In this document: in pieces, positions 56,222-64,000 of the stretch
Numbering within the stretch: the first letter of the stretch is position 1
Layout of the letters: each line of letters begins with the position of its first letter
From: Paucibacter_B soli
GTDB taxonomy: Bacteria; Pseudomonadota; Gammaproteobacteria; Burkholderiales; Burkholderiaceae_C
Length of the DNA: 64,000 nucleotides
Direction of reading: 5' to 3'
Assembly: GCF_037482845.1 (NCBI RefSeq)
Contig: NZ_JBBHJW010000001.1
Span: 806,001-870,000 of the forward strand
The notes under the pieces: model-generated
What the model saw: the letters and a program-made list of their open reading frames with translations, nothing else
Told to the model about the DNA's origin: nothing
Databases searched by the model: none
Program-made: the position numbers and the translations under genes

Positions 56222-57306
56222 GCCGCAGCGCTGATCTCGTCGGCCCGGCCATCGGCAAGGGGCAGCTCCCGGCCGCTGAGCAGCCAGCGCAATGGGAGTT
56301 GCTGCTGCATCAGGCGCGCAGCGCACGCCTGCAGGCGCGCCTGGCCCAGCAATTCCGCGACAGCGGCCAACAGGATCGGGTGCCCGCGCAGGTGCTGAGG
56401 CATTTCGAAGCGGCCCTGACCCTGGCCGAATCACAGCGCCGGGCCCTGCAATGGGAAGTGCACGAAATCCAGCGTGCACTCAGGCCACTGCCTGGCCCGG
56501 TGGTGCTGCTGAAGGGCGCCGCCTATGTGATGGCCGGACTGCAGGCCGCGCGCGGGCGCATATTCTCGGACGTCGACGTGCTGGTGCCGCGCGCCAGCTT
56601 GAACGACGCGGAAGCCGCCTTGATGCTGGCCGGTTGGCATAGCACCCACCACGACGCCTACGACCAGCGCTATTACCGCCAGTGGATGCACGAGATTCCG
56701 CCGATGCTGCACAACACGCGCGCCACGGTGATCGATCTGCACCACAACATCCTGCCGCTGACCAGCCGCATCGCCGTGGACGCCGGCGCGTTGCTGGCCC
56801 AGGTCGTGCCGATCGAAGGCTGGCCGGGCATCTACCGACTTGGCGACGCCGACATGGTGCTGCACAGCGCCTGCCACCTGTTCCTGGACGGCGAGTTCGA
56901 CAAGGGCTTGCGCGACCTGTGCGACATCGACGCGCTGTTGCGTGAATTCGGCGCCCGGCCGGAGTTCTGGCAACAGTTGCCGGCCCGGGCCGAGGCGCTG
57001 GGTCTGTCGCGCATGCTGTTCCACGCCCTGCGCCAATCGATGCGCGTGTTCGGCACTCCCGTACCCGCGGCTTGCCTGGCTGCGGTGTCCGGCGCGGCGC
57101 CCGCCGCGCCGCTGCTGCGTCTCATGGACGCCGTGTTGGCGCGTGCACTGCGCCCCGAGCATGCGAGTTGCAGCGACGCCGGTAGCCGCATGGCCCGCCA
57201 ATTCCTGTACCTGCGCGCCCATTGGATGCGCATGCCGCTGGGCCTGCTGCTGCTGCACCTGGGTCGCAAGGCGCTGCGCGGCCCCGAGGCCGCCGCGGCG
57301 GGCTGA
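56218..57306 (+). CDS. Nucleotidyltransferase family protein of the HPr-rel-A cluster
   Basis: 362 residues. VVLLKGAAYVM and RIFSDVDVLVPR (D118, D120) are the NTase catalytic acids. Two histidines in DLHHNILPL and helical C-terminal repeats also fit the family. It may transfer a nucleotide to, or modify, a protein; the target is unknown. The start overlaps the kinase stop (ATGA). Confidence 0.85.
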   Translation: MSRSADLVGPAIGKGQLPAAEQPAQWELLLHQARSARLQARLAQQFRDSGQQDRVPAQVLRHFEAALTLAESQRRALQWEVHEIQRALRPLPGPVVLLKGAAYVMAGLQAARGRIFSDVDVLVPRASLNDAEAALMLAGWHSTHHDAYDQRYYRQWMHEIPPMLHNTRATVIDLHHNILPLTSRIAVDAGALLAQVVPIEGWPGIYRLGDADMVLHSACHLFLDGEFDKGLRDLCDIDALLREFGARPEFWQQLPARAEALGLSRMLFHALRQSMRVFGTPVPAACLAAVSGAAPAAPLLRLMDAVLARALRPEHASCSDAGSRMARQFLYLRAHWMRMPLGLLLLHLGRKALRGPEAAAAG

Positions 57307-57336
57307 GCGCCGCGGCCCTCGTTTATGCTTCCCCCC

Positions 57337-57957
57337 ATGAACCGACCCAAGCCCTTCTCGATGATCCGCGAGTTCCACCTCGCCGACTGGTTCACCCTGG
57401 CGAATGCCTTCTGCGGCATGGGCGCGCTGTTCGCGGTGATGAGCTATCTGCAGACGCAGCAGCTGCTGCACCTGCACTACGCCTGCGCGCTGATCCCGGC
57501 CGCGCTGGTGTTCGACGTGCTGGACGGCCGCATCGCACGCTGGCGCCAGCAGAGTTCGGTGCTGGGGCGCGAACTCGATTCGCTGGCGGATGTGATCTCC
57601 TTCGGCGTCGCGCCCGCCGCCATCGCCTATGGCTTCGGCATGCAGGGCCTGTGGGACCGCATCATCCTGGTGTTCTTCGTCGCCTGCGGCGTCTCGCGCC
57701 TGGCGCGCTTCAACGTCACCGCCGAGGCGCTCTCCGACGCCGGCGGCAAGGTCAGGTATTTCGAGGGCACGCCCATCCCCACCTCGCTGCTGTTGGTGCT
57801 GGTGCTGTGGTTCGCCGCCGCGCAGGGCGCGGTGGGCAGCAGCGAGCTCTGGGGCGGCAAGCTGCTGATCGGCGGCTTCACCCTGCACCCGCTGGTGCTG
57901 ATGTTCGCCGCCTCGGGCTCGCTGATGGTGAGCCGGCTGCGCATCCCCAAGCTCTGA
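57337..57957 (+). CDS. pssA: CDP-diacylglycerol-serine O-phosphatidyltransferase
   Basis: 206 residues from ATG 57337. The CDP-alcohol phosphatidyltransferase motif is DGRIARWRQQSSVLGRELDS followed by LAD. There are about six membrane segments. Makes phosphatidylserine, precursor of phosphatidylethanolamine. Confidence 0.9.
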   Translation: MNRPKPFSMIREFHLADWFTLANAFCGMGALFAVMSYLQTQQLLHLHYACALIPAALVFDVLDGRIARWRQQSSVLGRELDSLADVISFGVAPAAIAYGFGMQGLWDRIILVFFVACGVSRLARFNVTAEALSDAGGKVRYFEGTPIPTSLLLVLVLWFAAAQGAVGSSELWGGKLLIGGFTLHPLVLMFAASGSLMVSRLRIPKL

Positions 57958-57965
57958 TCGATCGA

Positions 57966-59558
57966 TCAGCGACCCCAGTTGAAGCGCTTGCCGTGCAACG
58001 GCGAGCGCTTGAAATGCCATTCGGTGCGACTGCCTTCCGCCACGCTGGCCTGCGGCTTGGCAAGACCTGGCACCGGGCAACGGCCGCTGCTGCGATGCGC
58101 CAGCGCAGCAGCCAGCATGGCCTCCTCGGGGGCGCCCAGCTCCTTGCTGAAGTCGTCCGCCACCGCGCAGCCCGGCACGCCGCTGGCGCCGCTGCCGGCC
58201 GGCACGAAGCCGTCGGCATAGTCGCCGAAGCCCTTGGCATTCACGCCGGCGAACTCGATCGGGAAGTAGGAAATGCCGCAGTTGTCCTTGGGCGTGAAGC
58301 CATAGGGCTTGCCGCAGGTGCGTCCGCCAATCAGCACCACCTCCACATCCACGCCGCGCAGGCCGTTGATGATGGCCTCGCTGGCCGAGCAGGTGCCCGA
58401 CTGCGCCAGCACATAGACGCGCTTGAGCCCCAGCGTAGGCAAGGGCTTTTCTTCGCTGCAACCCTGTGCGTCGAGTAGGCAGGAGGTGTCATAGAAGGGT
58501 GTGTGAGCGTGCGCGCTATTGCTCTCGGCCTGGCGGCGCGCATTGAAGCTGAGCTTCTCGAACAGCTTGCCACGCGTGGCCTCGGGCCCGGCAATCATGT
58601 AGGCCAGCTCGCTGGCGATGAAGAGCAGGCCGCCACCGTTGTAGCGCAGGTCCAGCACCAGGTCCTGCACGCCGGCCTCGCGGAAGCCCCGCATGGCGGC
58701 GATCAGCGGCGCCTCGGACTTGGCGATGTGCTCGGTGAACAGCAGATGGCCGACCTTGCGGCCGTCGCTGCCGGTCAGCACCTGCTGCAGCGGCACCGGC
58801 TGCTTGTTGGCCAGTTCGCTGCTGAGCCTGAGGTTCAGCATGCGCGCATCCGCGCCGTTGCGCTTGAGGGTGAACTCATGCGCCTGACCGGCGCCGTCGG
58901 GAAACAGCGCCGCATTGAGCTTGTCCACGCCCAGGGCGTCGCCGGTATCGCTGGCCATGCCGTCGGCCGCCACCAGCTCATCGCCGCGCCTGAGACCGGC
59001 CCGCGCCGCCACGCTGCCGGCCTGCACATAGGCGATGCGCACGCCGCGCGGTGGCGTCGGCGAGGCCATCGTCCATTCGATGCCGTAGCCGGCCTCTATG
59101 CCCGCGGTCATGCCGGCCTCCCACTCCGCCGTGGGGAAGAGGAAGCTGAAACGGTCGCGGTAGGCGCCGCTGTCGGTGCGCTGTACCGATCTGAGCGCAT
59201 AGAAGTAGTTGCTCAGCGCACCGTAGACATCGCTGCCAGCGAAGCGCTGTGCCTCGGCATCCAGGCGCGGCACCTCGTCGGGCCAGAGATAGGCCTCATC
59301 GAAATAGGCACGCAGCCACTGCTTCTCGCGCGCCAGGCTGCCCGTCTTCAGGCGCGCCTCGGCAAAGGGGTTGTCGGCTGCGCATTGCTGGGCCAGGCCG
59401 GCACTGGGCGGCAGGGCCGCGGCGCTGCTGCCGGGTGGCTCGGCCGGCAGCGCCGGCGCGCTGCTGCTGTCCGTCCCGCCGCCGCCGCAGGCCGCCAGGC
59501 TCAGCGTCAGGCAGGCCCATAGATGGCGCCGCAGCGCCGGTGTTTGCTTGATGGTCAT
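57966..59558 (-). CDS. S41-family C-terminal-processing protease-like lipoprotein
   Basis: 530 residues from ATG 59558 (GGAGGAAGG upstream). The lipobox is LAAC. A PDZ domain (GVRIAYVQAGSVAARAGLRRGDEL) comes before the S41 peptidase core, where LVLDLRYNGGG and AQSGTCSASEAIINGL place the catalytic Ser, with the Lys probably lost or shifted. A longer frame upstream is not coding. Probably periplasmic. Confidence 0.85.
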   Translation of the reverse strand: MTIKQTPALRRHLWACLTLSLAACGGGGTDSSSAPALPAEPPGSSAAALPPSAGLAQQCAADNPFAEARLKTGSLAREKQWLRAYFDEAYLWPDEVPRLDAEAQRFAGSDVYGALSNYFYALRSVQRTDSGAYRDRFSFLFPTAEWEAGMTAGIEAGYGIEWTMASPTPPRGVRIAYVQAGSVAARAGLRRGDELVAADGMASDTGDALGVDKLNAALFPDGAGQAHEFTLKRNGADARMLNLRLSSELANKQPVPLQQVLTGSDGRKVGHLLFTEHIAKSEAPLIAAMRGFREAGVQDLVLDLRYNGGGLLFIASELAYMIAGPEATRGKLFEKLSFNARRQAESNSAHAHTPFYDTSCLLDAQGCSEEKPLPTLGLKRVYVLAQSGTCSASEAIINGLRGVDVEVVLIGGRTCGKPYGFTPKDNCGISYFPIEFAGVNAKGFGDYADGFVPAGSGASGVPGCAVADDFSKELGAPEEAMLAAALAHRSSGRCPVPGLAKPQASVAEGSRTEWHFKRSPLHGKRFNWGR

Positions 59559-59666
59559 CGCCCTTCCTCCCCATGGCCACGGCTCATGACGGCGCGCGGT
59601 CCCGCGGCGCACTGTAGCCGCAGCGTCGCCGGGCCATGCGGCTAAATCGACACAATTCACGCATAT

Positions 59667-59680
59667 CCCCCTTTTGGGGG
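59667..59680. repeat. Hairpin CCCCC-TTTT-GGGGG upstream of the chemoreceptor gene
   Basis: Perfect five-base-pair stem with a T4 loop, 47 bp before the ATG. It may be part of the promoter or 5' leader. No clear sigma-28 site was found beside it. Confidence 0.4.
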
Positions 59681-59726
59681 AGCCAGCTGGCGCTAGAGTC
59701 GAAACACGCCAATCAAGGAGCTCGCC

Positions 59727-61262
59727 ATGCGAATGAACAGCATCAAGACACGTCTGGTCATGCTTGCGGTACTGCTGCTGATCCTGCTGGCCCTGGTGGG
59801 CGGCTGGGGCATCAGGGCGCTGGGGCAGATGGACGCCGCGCTGGACACCGTCTACGTCGACCGCGTGGTGCCGCTCAAGCAGCTCAAGCAGGTCTCCGAC
59901 GCCTATGCCGTCAATGTGGTGGACACCACGCACAAGGTGCGTGCCAAGACCCTGGACACCGCCGCAGGCCTGAAGCTGGTGAACGAAGCCGAGCAGTTGG
60001 TGGCCAAGCAATGGGCCGCCTATACGGCCACCAAGATCGAGGGCAACGAGGCGCTGCTGCTGCGCAAGGCCGAGTCGCTCAAGGCCGCCGCCCAGGCCGC
60101 CACCACCAAGCTCAAGGAAATCCTGCAGGCCCAGAACGCGGAGGCGCTGGAGGCCTTCGCCAGCAAGGAGCTCTACCCCGCCATCGACCCCTTCACCGGC
60201 GCCGTCTCGGATCTGGTGGACGAGCAGCTCAAGGTTGCCGAGCAGGAATTCAGCAATGGTCAGAAGACCTACGAGCTCTCGATCTGGGTGATCCTGCTCA
60301 CCTTCGCGGTGGCGCTGGGCGCGGGCGTGCTGCTGGCCTGGCACATCATCGCCTCAATCACGCGGCCGCTGCACGAGGCCCTGCAGGTGGCCGGCATGAT
60401 CAGCAACAAGGACCTCAGCGCCCAGATCCGCATCGGCAGCGACGACGAGATGGGCCAGCTGCTGGCCGCCATGCAAAGCATGCAGCAGCAGCTGGCGCTG
60501 ACGGTGAACCAGATCCGCGACAGCGCCGTGGCCGTCTCGGGCGCCTCGGGCGAGATCTCGCTGGGCAGCAATGACCTGAGCGCGCGCACCGAACAACAGG
60601 CCGCCTCGCTGGAGGAAACTGCCGCCTCGATGGACCAGATGGCGGCCGCGGTGAAGAACAATGCCGAGACCGCCGGCAAGGCCAATGAACTGGCGCACCA
60701 GGCCTCGCGCACCGCCGAGCGCAGCGGCGAGGCGGTAGGCCGGGTGGTCTCCACCATGGACGAGATCAATGGCAGCTCGAAGAAGATCGCCGACATCATC
60801 GGCGTGATCGACGGCATCGCCTTCCAGACCAATATCCTGGCCCTGAACGCCGCGGTGGAGGCCGCGCGTGCCGGCGAGCAGGGGCGCGGATTTGCGGTGG
60901 TGGCCGGCGAGGTGCGCACGCTGGCCCAGCGCAGCGCGCAGGCGGCGCGCGAGATCAAGGCGCTGATCGGCGACAGCGTCAGCAAGGTTGAGAGCGGCTC
61001 ACAGGTGGCGGCCGAGGCCGGCCGCACCATGGAAGAACTGGTGGGTCAGGTGCGGCATGTGACCACCATGCTGGGCGAGATCACCACCGCCACGCGCGAG
61101 CAGAGTGCCGGCATTGCCCAGGTCAATACCGCCGTCTCGCAACTCGACCACAACACCCAGCAGAACGCCGCCCTGGTGGAGGAATCGGCCGCCGCCTCCG
61201 AGAGCCTGAAACAGCAGGCGCGCGCCTTGGCCGATATCGTCAGCTCGTTCAAGCTCGGCTAG
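59727..61262 (+). CDS. Methyl-accepting chemotaxis protein
   Basis: 511 residues. Two membrane segments flank a four-helix-bundle periplasmic domain (about 35-190). HAMP follows (ITRPLHEALQVAG), and the signalling domain includes IDGIAFQTNILALNAAVEAARAGEQ. GGAG lies just before the ATG. Signals a ligand to CheA. Confidence 0.93.
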   Translation: MRMNSIKTRLVMLAVLLLILLALVGGWGIRALGQMDAALDTVYVDRVVPLKQLKQVSDAYAVNVVDTTHKVRAKTLDTAAGLKLVNEAEQLVAKQWAAYTATKIEGNEALLLRKAESLKAAAQAATTKLKEILQAQNAEALEAFASKELYPAIDPFTGAVSDLVDEQLKVAEQEFSNGQKTYELSIWVILLTFAVALGAGVLLAWHIIASITRPLHEALQVAGMISNKDLSAQIRIGSDDEMGQLLAAMQSMQQQLALTVNQIRDSAVAVSGASGEISLGSNDLSARTEQQAASLEETAASMDQMAAAVKNNAETAGKANELAHQASRTAERSGEAVGRVVSTMDEINGSSKKIADIIGVIDGIAFQTNILALNAAVEAARAGEQGRGFAVVAGEVRTLAQRSAQAAREIKALIGDSVSKVESGSQVAAEAGRTMEELVGQVRHVTTMLGEITTATREQSAGIAQVNTAVSQLDHNTQQNAALVEESAAASESLKQQARALADIVSSFKLG

Positions 61263-62208
61263 GCTTGATGCGCAGGGCCCAGATCACGCCCGCCACCAGC
61301 AGCGCGACGCCGGCCAGGGTCAGGGTCTGCGGCGCCTGGCCGCGCAACACAAAGGCATAGCCCAGGGCAGCGAGCGTCTCGAACACGATCAGCTGGCCCG
61401 CCAGACTGGTGGGCAGGCGCTGGCTGGCCTCGTTCCAGCACAGCGTACCGATCCAGGAGGCGCACAGACCCACCGCCAGCATCAGGCCCAGATAGGCCCA
61501 GGGGCGTGGGCCCAGCGGCGGCGTGAAATCGCTCGCCAGCAGGGGCAGGCCCATGGCTTGAAGCAGCGCGATCAGCGCAAAGGCAGCCAAGGCCATTGGC
61601 AGGGTCACCAGGCCCTGGGCCGTGGCCCAGGCGCGCGGACTGCGCTGGGTATGCGCGCGCAGCCAGTCGGCATTGCGAATCGGATACCAGGTCCAACAGG
61701 CCAGCGCCACCAGCGCCAGGCCGGCGCCCTGCGCATAGCGCCGCAAATCGCCGGCCGTGCTGCCCGCCAGCGCCGCCAGCTCGACCTGGTTGACGCAGGC
61801 GATGCCGGCCGCGATGAGGGCCAGCGAGGGCAGCAGGCGCAGCCAGGGTAGGCGGCCGTCGCGCGCATGGTCGCGGATATTCGAGCTGATCGCGATCACC
61901 ACCGGCAGGGTGCCGATGATCACCGTGGGCAGCGGCCCGCCGGCGCGCTGGATGGCGGCGGCCAGGCAGAGGTAGTAAATGAAGTTGCCAACGGCGCTGA
62001 GCTTGAAGGCCTCCAGCCAGTCGGCGCGGGCGAGCGCACGCAGTTCGCGGCGGTCCATCAGCGCCAGCGGCAGGGCGATCAGACCGAAGGCCAGATAGCG
62101 GCCGGCCGCCAGCATGACCGCCGGGTACTCGGGCAACAGCAGCGGCGCGACAAAGACCAGGCCCCACATCAGGCCGGCCGCGAGGGCAAACAGGACACCA
62201 GCAAACAT
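61249..62208 (-). CDS. DMT-superfamily (EamA) transporter
   Basis: 319 residues from ATG 62208 (MFAGVLFALAAGLMWGLVFV). It has ten hydrophobic segments in two EamA repeats. The 3' end overlaps that of the chemoreceptor gene by 14 bp. Substrate unknown. Confidence 0.85.
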   Translation of the reverse strand: MFAGVLFALAAGLMWGLVFVAPLLLPEYPAVMLAAGRYLAFGLIALPLALMDRRELRALARADWLEAFKLSAVGNFIYYLCLAAAIQRAGGPLPTVIIGTLPVVIAISSNIRDHARDGRLPWLRLLPSLALIAAGIACVNQVELAALAGSTAGDLRRYAQGAGLALVALACWTWYPIRNADWLRAHTQRSPRAWATAQGLVTLPMALAAFALIALLQAMGLPLLASDFTPPLGPRPWAYLGLMLAVGLCASWIGTLCWNEASQRLPTSLAGQLIVFETLAALGYAFVLRGQAPQTLTLAGVALLVAGVIWALRIKPSRA

Positions 62209-62254
62209 GGCGCCATCTTGCCCCGCCCGGACCGGCACGTCTTGTACCGGATTG

Positions 62255-62887
62255 CTATGCGGCGACTGCCTGGCGCAGCAGCTGCCAGGCCAGCGCCAGC
62301 ATGGTCAGGCCCACCAGGGCGTCCAGCCACTGCCAGGCGCGCGGCCTGGCGAACCAGGGCGCCAGCCAGCGCGCGCCAAAGCCCAGCGCGGCAAACCACA
62401 GCAGGCTGCCGCTGGCCGCACCGCCAAGGAACAGCGCGCGCACCGCGCCGGGCTGCTGGGCGCCCACCGAGCCCACCAGCAGCACCGTGTCCAGATAGAC
62501 ATGCGGGTTCAGAAAGGTGAAGCCGGCCAGCTGCATGAGGGCCTGGCGCAGCGTCACCGACGCGCCGGCACCGGCTTGCAGGCTCTCCGGCCGCCGCGCC
62601 CGCCACAGCGCATGCAGGCCATAGCAGGCGAGGAAGGCCGCGCCGCCCAGGGTCAACAGCCGCGCCAGGCCGGCATGCTGGGCGATCAGCGCCGCCAGCC
62701 CCAGCACGCCGGCAGCCATCAAGAGCGCATCGCTCAGGCTGCAGGCCAGCACGATGGGAAGCACATGTTCGCGCCGCAGGCCCTGGCGCAGCACAAAGGC
62801 GTTCTGCGCACCGATCGCGACGATCAGGCTCAGGCTCAGGGCCAGGCCGCTCAGGGCGCTGGAAACGAGTTCGGAGAGGGGATGCAT
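62255..62887 (-). CDS. argO: LysE-family exporter (ArgO-like)
   Basis: 210 residues, six membrane segments. GAQNAFVLRQGLRREHVLPI and FLNPHVYLDTVLLVGSVGAQ are LysE/ArgO motifs; exports arginine or lysine. Divergent from the ArgP gene 70 bp away, the classical regulator-exporter pair. Confidence 0.9.
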   Translation of the reverse strand: MHPLSELVSSALSGLALSLSLIVAIGAQNAFVLRQGLRREHVLPIVLACSLSDALLMAAGVLGLAALIAQHAGLARLLTLGGAAFLACYGLHALWRARRPESLQAGAGASVTLRQALMQLAGFTFLNPHVYLDTVLLVGSVGAQQPGAVRALFLGGAASGSLLWFAALGFGARWLAPWFARPRAWQWLDALVGLTMLALAWQLLRQAVAA

Positions 62888-62957
62888 GGTGGCGCAGCAT
62901 GCCCGCGGCGGCGGCGGGGCGCCAGTTAGACTTGCTTCACCCGCTGCAGCAACGCTT

Positions 62958-63860
62958 ATGCTCGATTACTCCCTGCTCGCCGCCCTGGCCGCCGTGCTGC
63001 GCGAGGGCAGCTTCGAACGCGCCGCGCGCAGCCTGCATCTGAGCGCCTCGGCGGTTTCGCAGCGCATCAAGTTGCTGGAGGAGCGCGTGGGCCAGGTGCT
63101 GGTGCAGCGCGGCCCGCCCTGCAGCGGCACCGAGGCCGGCCTGCGCCTGGCGCGCCACGCCGAGCGCGTGGGCATGCTGGAGCAGGACCTGCTGGCCGAG
63201 CTGCCCGCCCTGGCTACCGATGGGCAGGGCCGCATCACCCTGCGCCTGGCCATCAATGCCGACAGCCTGGCCACCTGGTTCATCGCCGCCGCGGCCGAGA
63301 TCGCTGCCGCCGAGCCGCTGCTGCTGGACCTCAGCCTGGACGACCAGGAGCACACCGCCGAGCGCCTGCGCAGCGCCGAGGTGCTGGCCGCCGTCACCGC
63401 CCTGGCCGCGCCGGTGCAGGGCTGCCGCAGCCATGCGCTGGGCGCGATGCGCTACATCGCCACCGCCAGCCCGGCCTTCGTGCGCCGGCATTTCTCTGCC
63501 GGCCTGAGCGCCCAGGCCCTGGCCGCCGCGCCCTGCCTCAGCTTCAACCGGCAGGATCGCTTGCAGGCGCAATGGGTGCAACAAGAGCTTGGGCAAGACC
63601 TGGCCCTGCCAACGCATTGGTTGCCCGCCAGCCAGGCCTTTGTGGACGCCGCCTGCGCCGGCCTGGGCTGGGGCATGAACCCGGCCGGCCTGGTGCGCGA
63701 GGCGCTGGCCGATGGCCGGCTGGTGGCGCTGGGCGCGCCGCTGCGGGTGCCGCTCTACTGGCAGGCCAGCCGCCTGGCCCTGCCGATGCTGGAGCGCATC
63801 ACGGCCCGGGTGCTGGCCGCCGCCCGGGCCGCACTTGTGCCTGGTAGCGACCCGGCGTGA
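62958..63860 (+). CDS. argP: LysR-family regulator ArgP (IciA)
   Basis: 300 residues from ATG 62958. DYSLLAALAAVLREGSFERAARSLHLSASAVSQRIKLLEER is the winged helix of ArgP, followed by its ligand domain. ArgP activates argO in response to arginine or lysine. An earlier in-frame start is not supported. Confidence 0.9.
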   Translation: MLDYSLLAALAAVLREGSFERAARSLHLSASAVSQRIKLLEERVGQVLVQRGPPCSGTEAGLRLARHAERVGMLEQDLLAELPALATDGQGRITLRLAINADSLATWFIAAAAEIAAAEPLLLDLSLDDQEHTAERLRSAEVLAAVTALAAPVQGCRSHALGAMRYIATASPAFVRRHFSAGLSAQALAAAPCLSFNRQDRLQAQWVQQELGQDLALPTHWLPASQAFVDAACAGLGWGMNPAGLVREALADGRLVALGAPLRVPLYWQASRLALPMLERITARVLAAARAALVPGSDPA

Positions 63861-64000
63861 GGCCGTAGCGCTGCACGAAACTGCGGTTCAGGTGCGCCTG
63901 GTCGGCCAGGCCCACGGCGGCGGCCACCGCGGCGGGCGCATCGCCCTGGCCCAGCAGGCGCTTGGCCTCGAACAGGCGCAAGGCCATCAGCGCCTGCTGC
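63799..64000 (-). CDS. AraC-family regulator, C-terminal part (5' end outside window)
   Basis: Visible residues include AKRLLGQGDAPAAVAAAVGLADQAHLNRSF and GLTPGRY, the second helix-turn-helix of AraC/XylS proteins. The end overlaps that of argP by 62 bp. Effector unknown. Confidence 0.8.
   Translation of the reverse strand, partial: QQALMALRLFEAKRLLGQGDAPAAVAAAVGLADQAHLNRSFVQRYGLTPGRYQAQVRPGRRPAPGP

Noticed and set aside
59641..59726. Sigma-28 flagellar promoter before the chemoreceptor gene
   Set aside because: TAAA is present but the -10 does not resemble GCCGATAA.
59559..60344. N-terminal extension of the S41 protease frame
   Set aside because: The frame upstream of 59558 overlaps the chemoreceptor gene antisense and has no coding character; ATG 59558 has a strong ribosome site and lipobox.

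Overview
The window is from a high-GC betaproteobacterium, most likely Burkholderiales of the Rubrivivax/Roseateles kind. The pointers are a PhaM-type PHA-granule protein, a DUF3567 protein, a methionine synthase split into two genes with an S-adenosylhomocysteine (SAH) riboswitch, a GspA/GspB pair, a PEP-CTERM protein and an HPr-rel-A gene set. Base composition changes sharply near 20,720. To the right is a very GC-rich chromosome in which C or G dominates third codon positions. To the left is a lower-GC accessory region.

Region 1 (1 to about 20,720) is the right-hand part of an integrated element; its left end lies outside the window. It ends with a large serine recombinase (19005-20678) pointing away from, and abutting, a 5'-truncated comM, so the element is inserted in comM. 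It carries an ImmA/IrrE-like metallopeptidase fused to a UvrD-type helicase, with a probable ribbon-helix-helix (RHH) partner; a clavaminate-synthase-like Fe(II)/2-oxoglutarate oxygenase followed by a PIN-like nuclease; two unrecognised genes; and a helicase-IV-like protein. A 1.5-kb stretch (5866-7408) has no convincing gene.

The most unusual part is 12.4-19.0 kb. Three rightward genes and an eleven-gene, tightly overlapped leftward operon are studded with 23 copies of a 14-bp palindrome, consensus TTTCCACGTGGAAA. Seven copies cluster in a gene-free 600-bp stretch. The others lie just before start codons, between genes, or in frame inside coding sequences. Two form 12-codon mini-ORFs that couple one gene to the next. 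The core TTCCACGTGGAA equals the centre of the ParB site parS, but no ParB is visible here. A 42-bp direct repeat lies at 12443 and again at 18931. The operon includes a HAD-like phosphatase, a DUF433-type protein and a protein with a CcdA-like tail; most other members are unrecognised.

Region 2 (20.7-64 kb) is ordinary chromosome. It holds the comM remnant, a PEP-CTERM protein, a glycine-zipper protein, split metH around a degenerate HD-GYP gene, gspAB, a lone livM, nucleoside hydrolase and FAH-family genes, a twin-AAA ATPase, TraB/GumN, phaM, and a FIST sensor with a LysR regulator next to a lactate permease and glcDEF (2-hydroxyacid uptake and oxidation). Then come an alkaline-phosphatase-type lipoprotein with an ABC exporter, a DUF2807 protein, YpfJ, a four-gene HPr-rel-A cluster with a TPGYWKN protein (54.3-57.3 kb), pssA, an S41 protease, a chemoreceptor, a DMT transporter, the divergent argO/argP pair and the end of an AraC regulator. 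No rRNA, tRNA or CRISPR array was seen.
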